The position numbers and the translations under genes are program-made. DNA of 64,000 bases from Rickettsia typhi (GTDB lineage Bacteria > Pseudomonadota > Alphaproteobacteria > Rickettsiales > Deianiraeaceae), in the NCBI GenBank assembly GCA_945881985.1, contig CAMCVL010000001.1:62001-126000 (forward strand), in the 5' to 3' direction. Shown one piece after another: positions 38,965 to 47,768 of the stretch (positions within the stretch are counted from its first letter, which is position 1; each line of letters starts with the position of its first letter). Below the pieces are notes generated by a model. It worked only from the letters and a program-made list of their open reading frames with translations. It was not told the origin of the DNA and made no database searches.

Positions 38965-40326
38965 ATGCAGGTTACAAAATACGATTACGACTCATTGAAA
39001 AAAATTTGGCTAGACAATGATTATATTAAGGATGTTGAATGCGACAAAACATTTGATTACATGGATAGATTTGCGGAAAAAATCGCCAGCAAGCCACAGC
39101 TACAAAACTTAAGCATTGAAGACTTTATAAACAAGCTAAACGACAAGGTTGCAAAAAATAGTTCAAAAAAAGCAACCTGTGCGGAGTTTTCTTTGCTTTG
39201 TGGCACAATTTTTGCTTTGCTTGGTCTTGGCGTTGCATCTTTGGGGCTTGGTGCCAGCGTAGAGTATTTAATGCTTGCCTACTCCATGTTTGTTATGCTG
39301 ATGAATATTTGTGTGGGCATGGCGTATTACGGCACCAAGTCAAACATCTACATTGAAGGCAGGAGTTATTTTTTAAAAAATATTTTTGATAAAAATTGTG
39401 CTCTTTACCTCCACAATCTTAAAACTTACGGCGCTGAAGAGTCTAAAAAGAAAGATTTGACAAAAATTGCAAAACTTATCACTGAGTTTGATAAACATCA
39501 CTACAAAGATCACGACCCATTTTGGGCAAAGTGGTGGGGCATGGGTTTTAGACTTTTTGCTCCAGTTGCTATATCGGCATTGTTTATTGCAAACAACTAT
39601 GGAGCAGAATTTTTGCCCCCTTGGAGCATATTAATTTTGATTGTAATAAAAACATTGCTTGAGGTAATAGGCTTGCACTTTTACAAAAGATGCCAAGAGA
39701 GCAGAAACATAAATTACGCAAAAAATGCAAAACATCTTGATGAGCTAACTAAATTAAATTTAAAATTATACGATGGCAATCCAATAAACTTACATACTGA
39801 CCCGCAAAATACATTCCATCATCAATTTTGCGTTATAAATGCAGATAGTGACCCGCAAAACAGCCAGCCACAAAAACACATACATTGCAATAGCCTTTTA
39901 AATTGCACCATCAATCACGAGCATTGTAAGTTTGAAGATCATCACGATCATGATCACGATGGACATGATTGTAGCAAGCACAGCCATTTTAGTGATTTTT
40001 TTGAATATATTTTTGACGAAAAAAGAGCTTGGAATCCACTTGAAAATAAAAAGCAATGCAGTAGCAATAAGTGCAGCGGTGATGATTATATTGAGGCAAA
40101 CCAAAAGGCATTGCATATTATACAAAAGCAAAGATTGCAGGTTGAGGTTTACATTGAGATTGATATAAAACAAGCTAAGTCAAACATTTTAAAGCCGCAC
40201 CTGCATCTTAAAACTAATACTAAATTTGACAAAATACCCGAGGCACTTGGTGGAGCTTGGGCTGCGATTTGCAAAAGATATGAAAAATCATGCACTAAAG
40301 ATAAGTCAAGTAGCGTAAAGCTTTAA
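38965..40326 (+). CDS. Four-helix membrane protein with His/Cys-rich loop, unknown function
   Basis: 453 residues; no family recognised. The N-terminal ~65 residues are soluble. Two hydrophobic hairpins follow, at ~75-125 (LLCGTIFALLGLGVASLGLG and on) and ~190-240 (FRLFAPVAISALFIANNYG and on). Residues ~285-345 are rich in His, Cys and Asp, including DHHDHDHDGHDC and KHSHFSDFF, which look like a metal-binding loop of the kind seen in zinc/nickel/copper handling proteins. The C-terminus is soluble. Metal sensing or transport is inferred from composition only. Confidence 0.6.
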   Translation: MQVTKYDYDSLKKIWLDNDYIKDVECDKTFDYMDRFAEKIASKPQLQNLSIEDFINKLNDKVAKNSSKKATCAEFSLLCGTIFALLGLGVASLGLGASVEYLMLAYSMFVMLMNICVGMAYYGTKSNIYIEGRSYFLKNIFDKNCALYLHNLKTYGAEESKKKDLTKIAKLITEFDKHHYKDHDPFWAKWWGMGFRLFAPVAISALFIANNYGAEFLPPWSILILIVIKTLLEVIGLHFYKRCQESRNINYAKNAKHLDELTKLNLKLYDGNPINLHTDPQNTFHHQFCVINADSDPQNSQPQKHIHCNSLLNCTINHEHCKFEDHHDHDHDGHDCSKHSHFSDFFEYIFDEKRAWNPLENKKQCSSNKCSGDDYIEANQKALHIIQKQRLQVEVYIEIDIKQAKSNILKPHLHLKTNTKFDKIPEALGGAWAAICKRYEKSCTKDKSSSVKL

Positions 40327-40364
40327 GGTGATTATGGCCTTAATTAAATTAATTTGAAAAAAGT

Positions 40365-40393
40365 TTGACAACAATTTTTTTAACTATTACAAT
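40365..40393 (+). promoter_or_regulatory. Strong promoter for tRNA-Tyr
   Basis: TTGACA (40365-40370) and TACAAT (40388-40393) are separated by exactly 17 nt, 24 nt before the tRNA 5' end. It is among the best sigma-70 matches in the window. Confidence 0.75.
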
Positions 40394-40417
40394 TTATCTT
40401 GCATTTTGTAATCCTGT

Positions 40418-40503
40418 GGATGGTTGGCCGAGCGGTCAATGGCAGCAGACTGTAAATCTGTCGACGAAAGTCTACAAAGGTTCGAATCCTTTACCATCCA
40501 CCA
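40418..40503 (+). tRNA. tRNA-Tyr (anticodon GTA)
   Basis: The acceptor stem GGATGGT pairs with ACCATCC. The anticodon loop CTGTAAA has GTA. There is a long class II variable arm, a TTCGAAT T loop, discriminator A and an encoded CCA at 40501-40503. The length of 86 nt fits bacterial tRNA-Tyr. Confidence 0.96.
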
Positions 40504-40851
40504 CTTATTGCTTTGTTATTAGGCAATAAAACATCCCATTCAAGGACAACTTCAATAAAACCCATCCCCTTTAAGACTAGCCTCAGATAGCCCCTCCCCT
40601 TTAAGAGAGACCCACAAACATCCCCTCCCATTTAAGGGTAGCACCCAAACATCCCCTCCCCTTTAAGGGGAGGTTGGGTTTATGCAGAAGCTCCTCCCCT
40701 TTAAGGGGAGGCTGGGTGGGGTATTTACAATCCAAGCTAAAACTAAACAACCCCACCTGCGACTTTGTCGCCTCCTCCCCTACTAGGGGAGGTATAATTT
40801 GCACAAAAACCCCTCCCCTTTAAGGGGAGGCTGGGTGGGGTATTTACAATA
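40504..40851. repeat. Tandem array of family A GC-rich palindromic repeats
   Basis: The gap has no gene. At least six degenerate to perfect units of the type CCCCTCCCCTTTAAGGGG occur between 40566 and 40840. One full element ends CCTCCCCTACTAGGGGAGG and includes GCGACTTTGTCGC. The last copy (GGGGTATTTACAAT) abuts the metC-like stop codon at 40852. The array matches 18.45-18.61 kb. Confidence 0.85.
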
Positions 40852-42078
40852 TTAGTCCGTCAGTCCCTTGTCAAGTGCGTTTAGTAGGTCGTTTAGAAGG
40901 TCTTGCTTGTCCTCAAGCCCTAGGTATATCCGAATATTGGATGTATTTGTAAAGGCTGGCATGCCGCAGGTTCTTATACTTTGTAATGACTTGGGGAATG
41001 GTATGGCAAGGGACTCATAACCCCCGTAGGAATAGCCAAGACCAAAAAATTTAAGAGAGTTAAAAAACTTTGCAAGCTCTGCATCGCTATACAATCTTTT
41101 TAAGCTTAGGCTAAAAATACTTGCGGCACCGCTGAAGTATTTTTTGTAGTTTTCATGCCCCATGGTACAGCTGATGCTAGGGTGGATAATTTGCTGGACT
41201 TTTGGATGCTTTTTAAGCTCTGGCACTACATAGTTAAATGTATCAGTGTGTGCTTTTAGCCTTGCTCCAAGGCTACGCAAGCCTTTTAGGCAGGCATGGG
41301 CGGCAACAGGCGATGCCATAGGGGCAAGCAGCCTAAAGGATTGTTCTATTGCCAGTGCATCTTGTTTGTTGTAAGCAAGCGAGCCGCACATGTACTCCGA
41401 GAGTCCTAAAAAAAACTTTGTTGCAGAGTCCACCGCAACATCGGCACCAAATTTTAATGGATTGTGGTGAAGGGGCGTTGCAAAAGTATTGTCGGCAATT
41501 ACTTTTATTTGTGGATTTTTTGCTTTTACCGCTTTGGATATTTCTTGAATGTCGCAGGTTTCAAATGTAAGAGAGCCTGGGTTTTCAACAAACACAACCT
41601 TGGTTTTGTCGCTTACCATTGCCTTGATGGAGTCTATGTTAAAAGGATTGTAAATTTTTGCCTTAATGCCAAATCTTTCATCAAGCTCTTTTGCAAGATG
41701 GCGAGTTGGATAGTAGGCATTATCATTTATCAAAATCTCGTCCCCGCTTTTAACAAATGCCAAAATTGCAATAACATTTGCCGAGTGCCCGTTGGATGTG
41801 ATTTTTGCAAAGTCGCAGTCGTATATCTTTGCTATAAGCTCTTGGCAGTCGGTATTTGTTTTGCTGCCGTATCTGCCGTAGTAGATTTTGTTTGGTGATA
41901 TTTCCTTGTCGTTGTCTGCCTTGATAAAGCTTTCAAAGCTATCAAACACAATTGTTGAGGTTGCAAAAAGCGGATTATTTACGCAGCCTGCATAATCTTT
42001 GGAATTTCTTGCGGTGTGAATCAGCTTTGTTGCAGGCAAAGGTTGGTAGTTGCAATCTGCATTGTTGGTATTTGACAT
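40852..42078 (-). CDS. metC: Cystathionine beta-lyase-like trans-sulfuration enzyme
   Basis: 408 residues from the ATG at 42078. It belongs to the same PLP family as the enzyme at 23.2 kb but is closer to MetC. Landmarks are TKLIHTARNSKDYAGCVNNP (N-terminal family signature), YYGRYGSKTN, VIADNTFATPLHHNPLKFGAD, and the PLP lysine in VDSATKFFLGLSEYMCGSL. The C-terminus GYSYGGYESLAIPF fits MetC. It would cleave cystathionine to homocysteine. A 32-residue upstream extension of the frame reads as an unlikely hydrophobic leader, so I exclude it. Substrate preference is not certain. Confidence 0.85.
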   Translation of the reverse strand: MSNTNNADCNYQPLPATKLIHTARNSKDYAGCVNNPLFATSTIVFDSFESFIKADNDKEISPNKIYYGRYGSKTNTDCQELIAKIYDCDFAKITSNGHSANVIAILAFVKSGDEILINDNAYYPTRHLAKELDERFGIKAKIYNPFNIDSIKAMVSDKTKVVFVENPGSLTFETCDIQEISKAVKAKNPQIKVIADNTFATPLHHNPLKFGADVAVDSATKFFLGLSEYMCGSLAYNKQDALAIEQSFRLLAPMASPVAAHACLKGLRSLGARLKAHTDTFNYVVPELKKHPKVQQIIHPSISCTMGHENYKKYFSGAASIFSLSLKRLYSDAELAKFFNSLKFFGLGYSYGGYESLAIPFPKSLQSIRTCGMPAFTNTSNIRIYLGLEDKQDLLNDLLNALDKGLTD

Positions 42079-42580
42079 AGTTAAAAGCTTACAAATTTTT
42101 GTAAAAAACAGATATTGTAAAAAACTTAACATAAAAATTTTAATTTTCAAGCAATCAATTATCCAAATTGCCAAATTATACCAAATCCAATTTAAAATTA
42201 AGCTTATATAGTCAATCGCATATCTCTTGGCACTTGTAAAGTATAATTACTGTCCTATATTACTCTGCCTGTGTAATACTGGCTTTGCAATGCCTCCTCA
42301 CCCCTATTAGCCAGCTCCGCCTGCTGGCTTTGCCAGCTGGGGGGGAGGCGGGCTGGCTATTTTTGCAGAGAGGAGGGTTTTTTGTAGAGTTTATGCAAGG
42401 GGGCAAGCCTACTTTAGGATAAAGTCATGGAATATCTTTTTTACAACAACGCAGGACACAAGATATGCACTTGGCTATATCTTTAGCCGCCACCCCAGCC
42501 CTCCCCCTAAATGGAGAGGGGGCGGAAGGAATGAGTATACTTTTATAACATTATTTAGAAAGTGGATTTGGTATTGTATC
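42079..42580. other. Intergenic region with a family B hairpin element
   Basis: No gene is seen in about 500 nt. A nested hairpin element spans 42293-42376: outer CCTCCTC/GAGGAGG, middle AGCCAG/CTGGCT and CCGCCT/AGGCGG, inner CTGGC/GCCAG. A second GC-rich palindrome-like segment (42484-42535) precedes pdxH. The rest is AT-rich. Confidence 0.6.
42293..42376 (-). repeat. Family B palindromic repeat, copy at 42.3 kb
   Basis: The 84-nt GC-rich element folds into a long imperfect hairpin. It is homologous in inverse orientation to 47009-47092; both contain CTCTCTGCAAA, a poly-C run, an AAAGCCAG loop and a CTGGCTAAT segment. Confidence 0.75.
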
Positions 42581-43357
42581 TTATGGATACAATTTGCAAA
42601 CCTGCCAAGCAACATTGCCACTTGGCTCGGTAATTTTTGCAAAAAGGGTTCTGTCGTGTAATCTATGGTCGCCGTTAACCCAAAATTCAAAGCTTTGCGG
42701 ATTAATTAAAAACCCGCCCCAGTTTTGAGGTCTTTGGGGCGATGCTTTACCTTCGTCGCCCCCAATCAAGCTAATCTCCCCCGCTAAAACATCAATTTCG
42801 CTTACAGCATCACCGTTAAACCTTTGTGTTGCGTAGCAAATCTGCAGCGAGTCATCAATAAGAATTAAACCATCCTTGTTGCTTTTAGTTAAAACATGAT
42901 TGTTGTTTATTGCCACCGCCATGCCTTGCTTGGCTGCAAAATCTTGGTAATCTGCAAGTAAAGACGACCTAGATTTAAGTTTAGATGATTGCCTTGAAAC
43001 GCATGCCCCAAGCCTGCTTGCAAGGCTGCGGCTTTCAAAATAAGCATCGCTTTGCTCTGCTTTTAGCTCGCTAACATCACCTTTTACCCTTATTTGCAAG
43101 TTTAGCCTATCCCAATAAAAGCAAGCACTTGCTTTTGAATTTGCGGCAATATCCATGCCTTTTTTACTATTTTTGTTTGTAAAAAACACAAGTCCCTCGC
43201 CTTCAAGAACCTCCTTTAGCAAAACAATTCTATTATCAGGCTCGTTATTGTTGCAGGTTGCTAAGTTAAAGACTGTTGCATCTTTTACAAGTTTAGATGC
43301 CTTGGCAAAATTAAGCCAGTTATTAAATATTAAATAAGGATTTAATAGAGTACTCAT
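42581..43357 (-). CDS. pdxH: Pyridoxamine 5'-phosphate oxidase with an internal insertion
   Basis: 258 residues; the family is usually ~215. FMN- and PLP-binding landmarks are present: RIVLLKEV, LVFFTNKNSKKGMDI, CFYWDRLNLQIRVKG, SRLGACVSRQSS, QNWGGFLINPQSFEFWVNG, and HRLHDR. About 50 residues (~148-200, between DFAAKQG and RPQNWGG) have no counterpart in the family and are inserted in frame. It makes PLP, needed by the two trans-sulfuration enzymes and the aminotransferase-like protein here. Its ATG overlaps the exoD stop by 4 nt (ATGA), so translation is probably coupled. Confidence 0.9.
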   Translation of the reverse strand: MSTLLNPYLIFNNWLNFAKASKLVKDATVFNLATCNNNEPDNRIVLLKEVLEGEGLVFFTNKNSKKGMDIAANSKASACFYWDRLNLQIRVKGDVSELKAEQSDAYFESRSLASRLGACVSRQSSKLKSRSSLLADYQDFAAKQGMAVAINNNHVLTKSNKDGLILIDDSLQICYATQRFNGDAVSEIDVLAGEISLIGGDEGKASPQRPQNWGGFLINPQSFEFWVNGDHRLHDRTLFAKITEPSGNVAWQVCKLYP

Positions 43358-44136
43358 GCCCCAAAGATATGAATACCAAAATGCGACAAAAGCTTAATCA
43401 TTAAAGCCTTGCCAAGTAAAATTAAAAAAATGCAAAACAAGAGGGCAAAAAAACCCCAGACAAAACCTAGTATAATAAATAGTCCGTCCTCAATAAGCAA
43501 GCCTAAGGCAACCAAAACAATTGACATACCAACCGCAAGATTTGTAAATGGTATTGGCAAGAGCAAAACAATTGACATAAATATTATATATGCACCAATA
43601 AGCCTTAGTGAAGAGTCTGTAAATAGTATTGGCATGCGTTTTTTAAACACTTTACTAAACTTAAACAAGGAGTGGTGAAAGGCATCTGTTAGTTTAATCA
43701 AAAAGTTTTTCTTTATGGATACAGATAGTAATTTTTTAGGTAGCATTAGCTCTTTTTTGCCAAACACCAAATGCCCTGCAACTAATATGCATGGCACAGT
43801 GCCAAGTACGGACATGCCCGGCGGCAAGGGAATCGGAAAGATAGTGGGTAAATTAAAAATTAATATAAGTAGATACATTGATTTATGCCCTGCAATATGC
43901 ACTATCTCGTGCAGGCTTAGGCTGTCGCTTTTTTTACGCCTGTTTGCATGGCGTTTTAAAAGATAAAAAAACCCAAGGCTATCGCGAAAGCTTTGTATAA
44001 AGTTTTTGTGTATTTTGTGGGTTTTGGACTTGGCAAAGCTCTTTAAATTTGACTTTGTAGATTGATTTTGCCTTTGCGTGTAATGGGCGTTTTTAATTTT
44101 TGTTTTTGCAGAAAACTTTTTTGTAAAACTAAACAT
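43354..44136 (-). CDS. exoD: ExoD family membrane protein
   Basis: 260 residues. After a basic ~70-residue leader the ExoD domain begins with SLSLHEIVHIAGHKSMYLL and continues with PPGMSVLGTVPCILVAGHLV, MPILFTDSSLRLIGAYIIF and several membrane helices ending in a hydrophobic region. ExoD proteins are inner-membrane proteins linked to exopolysaccharide production in rhizobia; the biochemical role is unknown. The basic leader is longer than usual, and an internal start is possible. It is coupled to pdxH by a 4-nt overlap. Confidence 0.85.
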   Translation of the reverse strand: MFSFTKKFSAKTKIKNAHYTQRQNQSTKSNLKSFAKSKTHKIHKNFIQSFRDSLGFFYLLKRHANRRKKSDSLSLHEIVHIAGHKSMYLLILIFNLPTIFPIPLPPGMSVLGTVPCILVAGHLVFGKKELMLPKKLLSVSIKKNFLIKLTDAFHHSLFKFSKVFKKRMPILFTDSSLRLIGAYIIFMSIVLLLPIPFTNLAVGMSIVLVALGLLIEDGLFIILGFVWGFFALLFCIFLILLGKALMIKLLSHFGIHIFGA

Positions 44137-44342
44137 TTTAAAATCAATACATCAAATAACAACATCGCCATCAGTACATATTAAGATTTAATTTTTTTTA
44201 GCAAATATTCAAGTAAATTTTTGTCTTGTGGTAATTTTTCAATTTCAAAAAGATTTTCTTGCAAGTAATTTTAAGCTTGATAAAATCTATGTAATTTGTA
44301 TTGATTAATAAAGTAAATAACAACATATCATAATAATGCACT

Positions 44343-45515
44343 ATGACACAACAAGGCTTTACAGATGGGCTTTTATTGCTTGATAACGGATGCTTTTACT
44401 CTGGGCAGTATCTTGGCTCTGGCATCGATTGTTTTGGCGAAATTTGCTTTAATACATCTACAACTGGCTATCAAGAGGTAGTGACTGACCCATCTTACAA
44501 CGGGCAGATAATTGTTTTTACCTTTGTGCATATAGGTAATGTGGGTTGTAATAACGAGGATGTTGAGTCAGTAATATATCTTGCAAAAAATTCAAAACCA
44601 AAGGGCATAGTTGTGCGTAATGTGCCAAGCGACTTTTCAAATCACAGAGGCATGCAAAGTCTTATGGATTTTTGCCTGCAAAACAATATTACCCTCTTTG
44701 CAGGTGCTGATACAAGAGCTTTAACTCAAACAATTAGAGACAAAAAGCTCACAAAGGGTAACGCAATGATAATGCAACTTAATTGTCCCTTGCAGCAGGC
44801 TTTGCATGATGATGGTTTGGTTGTTAAGGAGGCTTTTGAAAGGCTTAAAAAACATCCTTCAATGGAGGCCGCGGAGCTTACAAGTGATGTTTGCAATAAA
44901 AAATCTATTTTCTTTGAAGGTGGCAAATACTCCACCGAAATTACAAAAAGGGACTGGGCACAAAACCTTGCTGTTGTTGACTTTGGCATAAAGGAAAACA
45001 TTTTAAAACTCTTAGAGCAAAATGATTTTGATATTCAGGTGTTTGCAAACGATGTAAAATTTGAAGATATACAAAACTTTGACGCATTCTTTTTGTCAAA
45101 TGGACCGGGCGACCCTAGGGAAACATTTAAAATTGCAGGACCTACAATAGCTGCAATTCTTGCATCTGGCAAGCCTGTATTTGGCATTTGTCTTGGACAT
45201 CAGCTTTTAGCTCTGGCTTTAGGCATGCAGGTTGAAAAACTCCCCCAAGGCCACAGAGGTGCAAATCACCCAGTGCTTAACCTGCAAAATGGCAAGGTTG
45301 AGATCACTTCTCAAAATCACGGTTTTGCCGTTGTTGCAAATTCCTTACCAAGCAGCGTGGAGGTGACTCATGTTTCGCTTTTTGACGGAGTGATTGAAGG
45401 TTTTAAAACAAAATCTGGCAGCGTAATGGCGGTGCAGTACCACCCCGAGTCCTCACCTGGGCCACACGACAGCAGATATCTTTTTAGCCAGTTTAGGGCA
45501 AAATTTGCAAATTAA
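44343..45515 (+). CDS. carA: Carbamoyl-phosphate synthase small subunit
   Basis: 390 residues. N-terminal LLLDNGCFYSGQYLG and FNTSTTGYQEVVTDPSY are typical of CarA. The class I glutamine amidotransferase domain has FLSNGPGDP, nucleophile Cys in GICLGHQLLALALG, and His/Glu in QYHPESSPGP. It feeds ammonia to CarB for carbamoyl phosphate, used by ArgF (21 kb) and for pyrimidines. carB is not adjacent. proS follows after 21 nt. Confidence 0.96.
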   Translation: MTQQGFTDGLLLLDNGCFYSGQYLGSGIDCFGEICFNTSTTGYQEVVTDPSYNGQIIVFTFVHIGNVGCNNEDVESVIYLAKNSKPKGIVVRNVPSDFSNHRGMQSLMDFCLQNNITLFAGADTRALTQTIRDKKLTKGNAMIMQLNCPLQQALHDDGLVVKEAFERLKKHPSMEAAELTSDVCNKKSIFFEGGKYSTEITKRDWAQNLAVVDFGIKENILKLLEQNDFDIQVFANDVKFEDIQNFDAFFLSNGPGDPRETFKIAGPTIAAILASGKPVFGICLGHQLLALALGMQVEKLPQGHRGANHPVLNLQNGKVEITSQNHGFAVVANSLPSSVEVTHVSLFDGVIEGFKTKSGSVMAVQYHPESSPGPHDSRYLFSQFRAKFAN

Positions 45516-45536
45516 TATTTTTTTGCCAATAGATAT

Positions 45537-46874
45537 ATGTTAATGTCAAAACTGTTTTTACCTATTCAAAAGGAGGCTCCTGCTGGGGCACAAATTAACT
45601 CCCACATTTTAATGCTTAAGGCTGGACTTATTAAGCAAACGGCAAGCGGGCTTTATACATGGTTGCCTCTTGGGCTTAAGGTTCTCGAAAAAATCAAGGC
45701 AACAATCCGCCGTGAGCTTGATGCAATTGGCTGTAACGAAATTTTACTACCAATACTCCAGCCTTCAAGTTTTTGGCAGGCAAGTGGTCGCTATCAAACC
45801 TACGGCAAGGAGATGCTAAGAGTGACGGATAGGCACGATAATGAGCTTGTGTACGGCCCCACTGCCGAGGAGGCAATGGTTGAAATTGCAAAAAATGATG
45901 TAAAAAGCTACAAGCAACTTCCTTTGTCGCTTTATAATATTCAGTTTAAGTTTAGGGACGAAATTAGACCAAGATTTGGCGTGATGAGGTCAAGAGAGTT
46001 TATAATGCTTGACTCCTATTCCTTTGATGTAAGTGAGGCTGAGGCGGTGCAAAGCTACAAAAATCACTTTGATGCTTTTTTGAAAATCTTTTTATCTCTT
46101 GGTCTGGATGTTTTGCCTGTGGAGGCATCGGTGGGCGAGATAGGCGGTAGCTTAAGTCACGAGTTTTGCATAATTGCCCCTAATGGCGAGAGCGATATTT
46201 TTGCCGAGGATGCCCTGTTGCAAAAAATAACGGAGTTAAAAAATAATCCGCAAAGCATTGAAAACAGCTTTGATACAATAACAAACTACTTTACCAAGAC
46301 AGACGAGAAGATTGCCGAAATTGCAAATGTTGATGTAAAAACCGCTGATATAAATGCCGAGGCTAGTAAAATTTGTGGTGCAAAAAAAATCACAAAACAC
46401 AAGGCAATAGAGCTTGGGCATTGTTTTTACTTTGGCGACAAATACTCAAAGCCAATGCAAATGCAGCTTAGTGGTGAGGATGGCAAATTGTTCAATCCGC
46501 AAATGGGCTCATATGGCATAGGCCCTGCAAGAATCATAGCCGCATACATAGAGCTAAACAACGACAAGGATGGCATAATCTGGCACAAGCAACTCACACC
46601 CTTTGATATAATTTTAATAAACATCATCAAGGAAGACGAGAGCTATGCAAAATCAATCTACACAAAACTTACTGAGGCTGGCTTTAGTGTTTTGTTTGAC
46701 GACACAAAGGATTCACCGGGTCAAAAGTTTGCAAAGGCAGACCTTATTGGAGTGCCAACTCAGGTGATTGTGTCCCAAAAACTAAAGGATGCAAATTCTG
46801 TGGAGGTAAAAGATCGCAAAACGGGGCAAAAAATAATCCTTCACCTAGATTCTCTTTTGCAAGGCGTTTGCTAG
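45537..46874 (+). CDS. proS: Prolyl-tRNA synthetase (short bacterial type)
   Basis: 445 residues: the short ProS without the editing domain, characteristic of alphaproteobacteria. Class II motifs are seen: GLYTWLPLGLKVLEKI, motif 2 QFKFRDEIRPRFGVMRSREF, and motif 3 GSYGIGPARIIAA, then an anticodon-binding domain (DSPGQKFAKADLIGVP). Two nearby ATGs (45537, 45543) are possible starts. Confidence 0.95.
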   Translation: MLMSKLFLPIQKEAPAGAQINSHILMLKAGLIKQTASGLYTWLPLGLKVLEKIKATIRRELDAIGCNEILLPILQPSSFWQASGRYQTYGKEMLRVTDRHDNELVYGPTAEEAMVEIAKNDVKSYKQLPLSLYNIQFKFRDEIRPRFGVMRSREFIMLDSYSFDVSEAEAVQSYKNHFDAFLKIFLSLGLDVLPVEASVGEIGGSLSHEFCIIAPNGESDIFAEDALLQKITELKNNPQSIENSFDTITNYFTKTDEKIAEIANVDVKTADINAEASKICGAKKITKHKAIELGHCFYFGDKYSKPMQMQLSGEDGKLFNPQMGSYGIGPARIIAAYIELNNDKDGIIWHKQLTPFDIILINIIKEDESYAKSIYTKLTEAGFSVLFDDTKDSPGQKFAKADLIGVPTQVIVSQKLKDANSVEVKDRKTGQKIILHLDSLLQGVC

Positions 46875-46949
46875 TTTTGGCATGGTATCGGTTGAATATT
46901 TATAGTATAAGTATAACTAATGTAGTTTTCATTGTTAAGATTTTTATCA

Positions 46950-46976
46950 ATCCTTTATATCATTGTTATAAAGGAT
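46950..46976 (+). terminator. Stem-loop downstream of proS
   Basis: ATCCTTTATA and TATAAAGGAT form a perfect 10-bp stem with a 7-nt loop, 75 nt past the proS stop. The downstream sequence ATTGTTTCATT is only moderately T-rich. Confidence 0.4.
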
Positions 46977-47008
46977 ATTGTTTCATTGCTTAAACTTCGC
47001 ATAAAGTT

Positions 47009-47092
47009 CCTCCTCTCTGCAAATCTAACCAGTCTACCTCCCCCCTTACTGGTAAAGCCAGTAGACGGATCTGGCTAATGGGGGTGCGGCGG
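47009..47092 (+). repeat. Family B palindromic repeat, copy at 47.0 kb
   Basis: Homologous to the inverse of 42293-42376. The inner hairpin is ACTGGTAAAGCCAGT here, against a GCTGG/CCAGC stem there, so one base pair changed on both sides. Confidence 0.7.
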
Positions 47093-47264
47093 TAAAGCTT
47101 AAACTCTTTGTTTTAGATTGATAAGCTACGATACTGTTTTCAATTTAAAAGTAAGTCTACATCTTAAACCCCCATCCCATCCCTCCCCTAAAGAGATATG
47201 GAGTGATTAGAATTAGTATTTTACTAAATAATGCTTGAAAACAGGAGGTTATTATGGATGTTTG

Positions 47265-47768
47265 TTAGATTTTACAAAAAGCATTTTTTAAGTCAAGCCC
47301 ATCAGGCTTTATACCGCTGCAAGCTATTATTGATTGATAAATTTGCAAGTGATTTGTGCTACCCTTTTTACTGGCAGCAAGTATTTGCTTGTGGATTTGC
47401 GGATGTAATTGTTGATATTTTTCACTCATCCATATGAAAGCTGGAACATTGTATTGCAAGCTTGGCTTTGTGCCGTCTGGCTTTGTTATTCCATGTCCAA
47501 AATTGCCATCCTCGCCCAGTATTTGTCCGTGGTCGGAGGAGAAAAAAACTATTGCATTTTTATCTTTAACAATCTCAAAAAAATCGCCAAGCATTATGTC
47601 CGTTAAGGTAACTGTGTTGTCGTAGGAGTTAAACATGACTTGAGTCTCGCAATGCGATATATCTGGCGATTTACAATAGGGTTTTAAAATTCTATCTGGG
47701 TATTTTGATGATAGTATGTTTTCAACACCAATGTTGTGCGAGCCTAACATCTGCATAGCTATAAACAT
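47265..47768 (-). pseudogene. eptA: 3' half of phosphoethanolamine transferase, out of frame
   Basis: 167 residues opening MFIAMQMLGSHNIGVENI and containing FNSYDNTVTLTDIML and FFSSDHGQILGEDGNFGHG, the C-terminal catalytic half of EptA-type transferases with the Asp-His metal ligands. The frame continues the 47759-48856 gene after one extra A in an A6 run (minus strand, 47773-47768). The ATG is probably not a true start. Without the joining frame the enzyme lacks half of its metal site. Confidence 0.8.

Larger units (their letters stand above)
46875..47264. other. Intergenic region with stem-loop and family B repeat
   Basis: No gene is seen in 390 nt. A perfect 10-bp stem (ATCCTTTATA, 46950-46959, with 46967-46976) follows proS and may end it. 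A family B element lies at 47009-47092. A purine/pyrimidine GC-rich remnant (CCCATCCCTCCCCTAAAG, ~47171-47188) follows. Confidence 0.5.

Noticed and set aside
40566-40850. CRISPR array from the repeated CCCCTCCCCTTTAAGGGG units
   Set aside because: The units are self-palindromic and differently degraded, intervals between them are irregular, and no cas gene is near.
42079-42174. A 32-residue N-terminal extension of the metC-like gene
   Set aside because: It is hydrophobic and unlike any cytosolic trans-sulfuration enzyme; the ATG at 42078 matches the family start.
42440-42480. Possible gene fragment between the family B repeat and pdxH
   Set aside because: Short frames there gave no recognisable protein similarity on either strand.
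43409-43678. An 89-residue Lys/Pro/Ser-rich plus-strand frame
   Set aside because: It is antisense to the membrane helices of exoD, which produces such composition.
47231-47437. A 68-residue plus-strand frame beginning near 47231
   Set aside because: It is mostly antisense to the conserved 3' half of eptA and has no features of its own.
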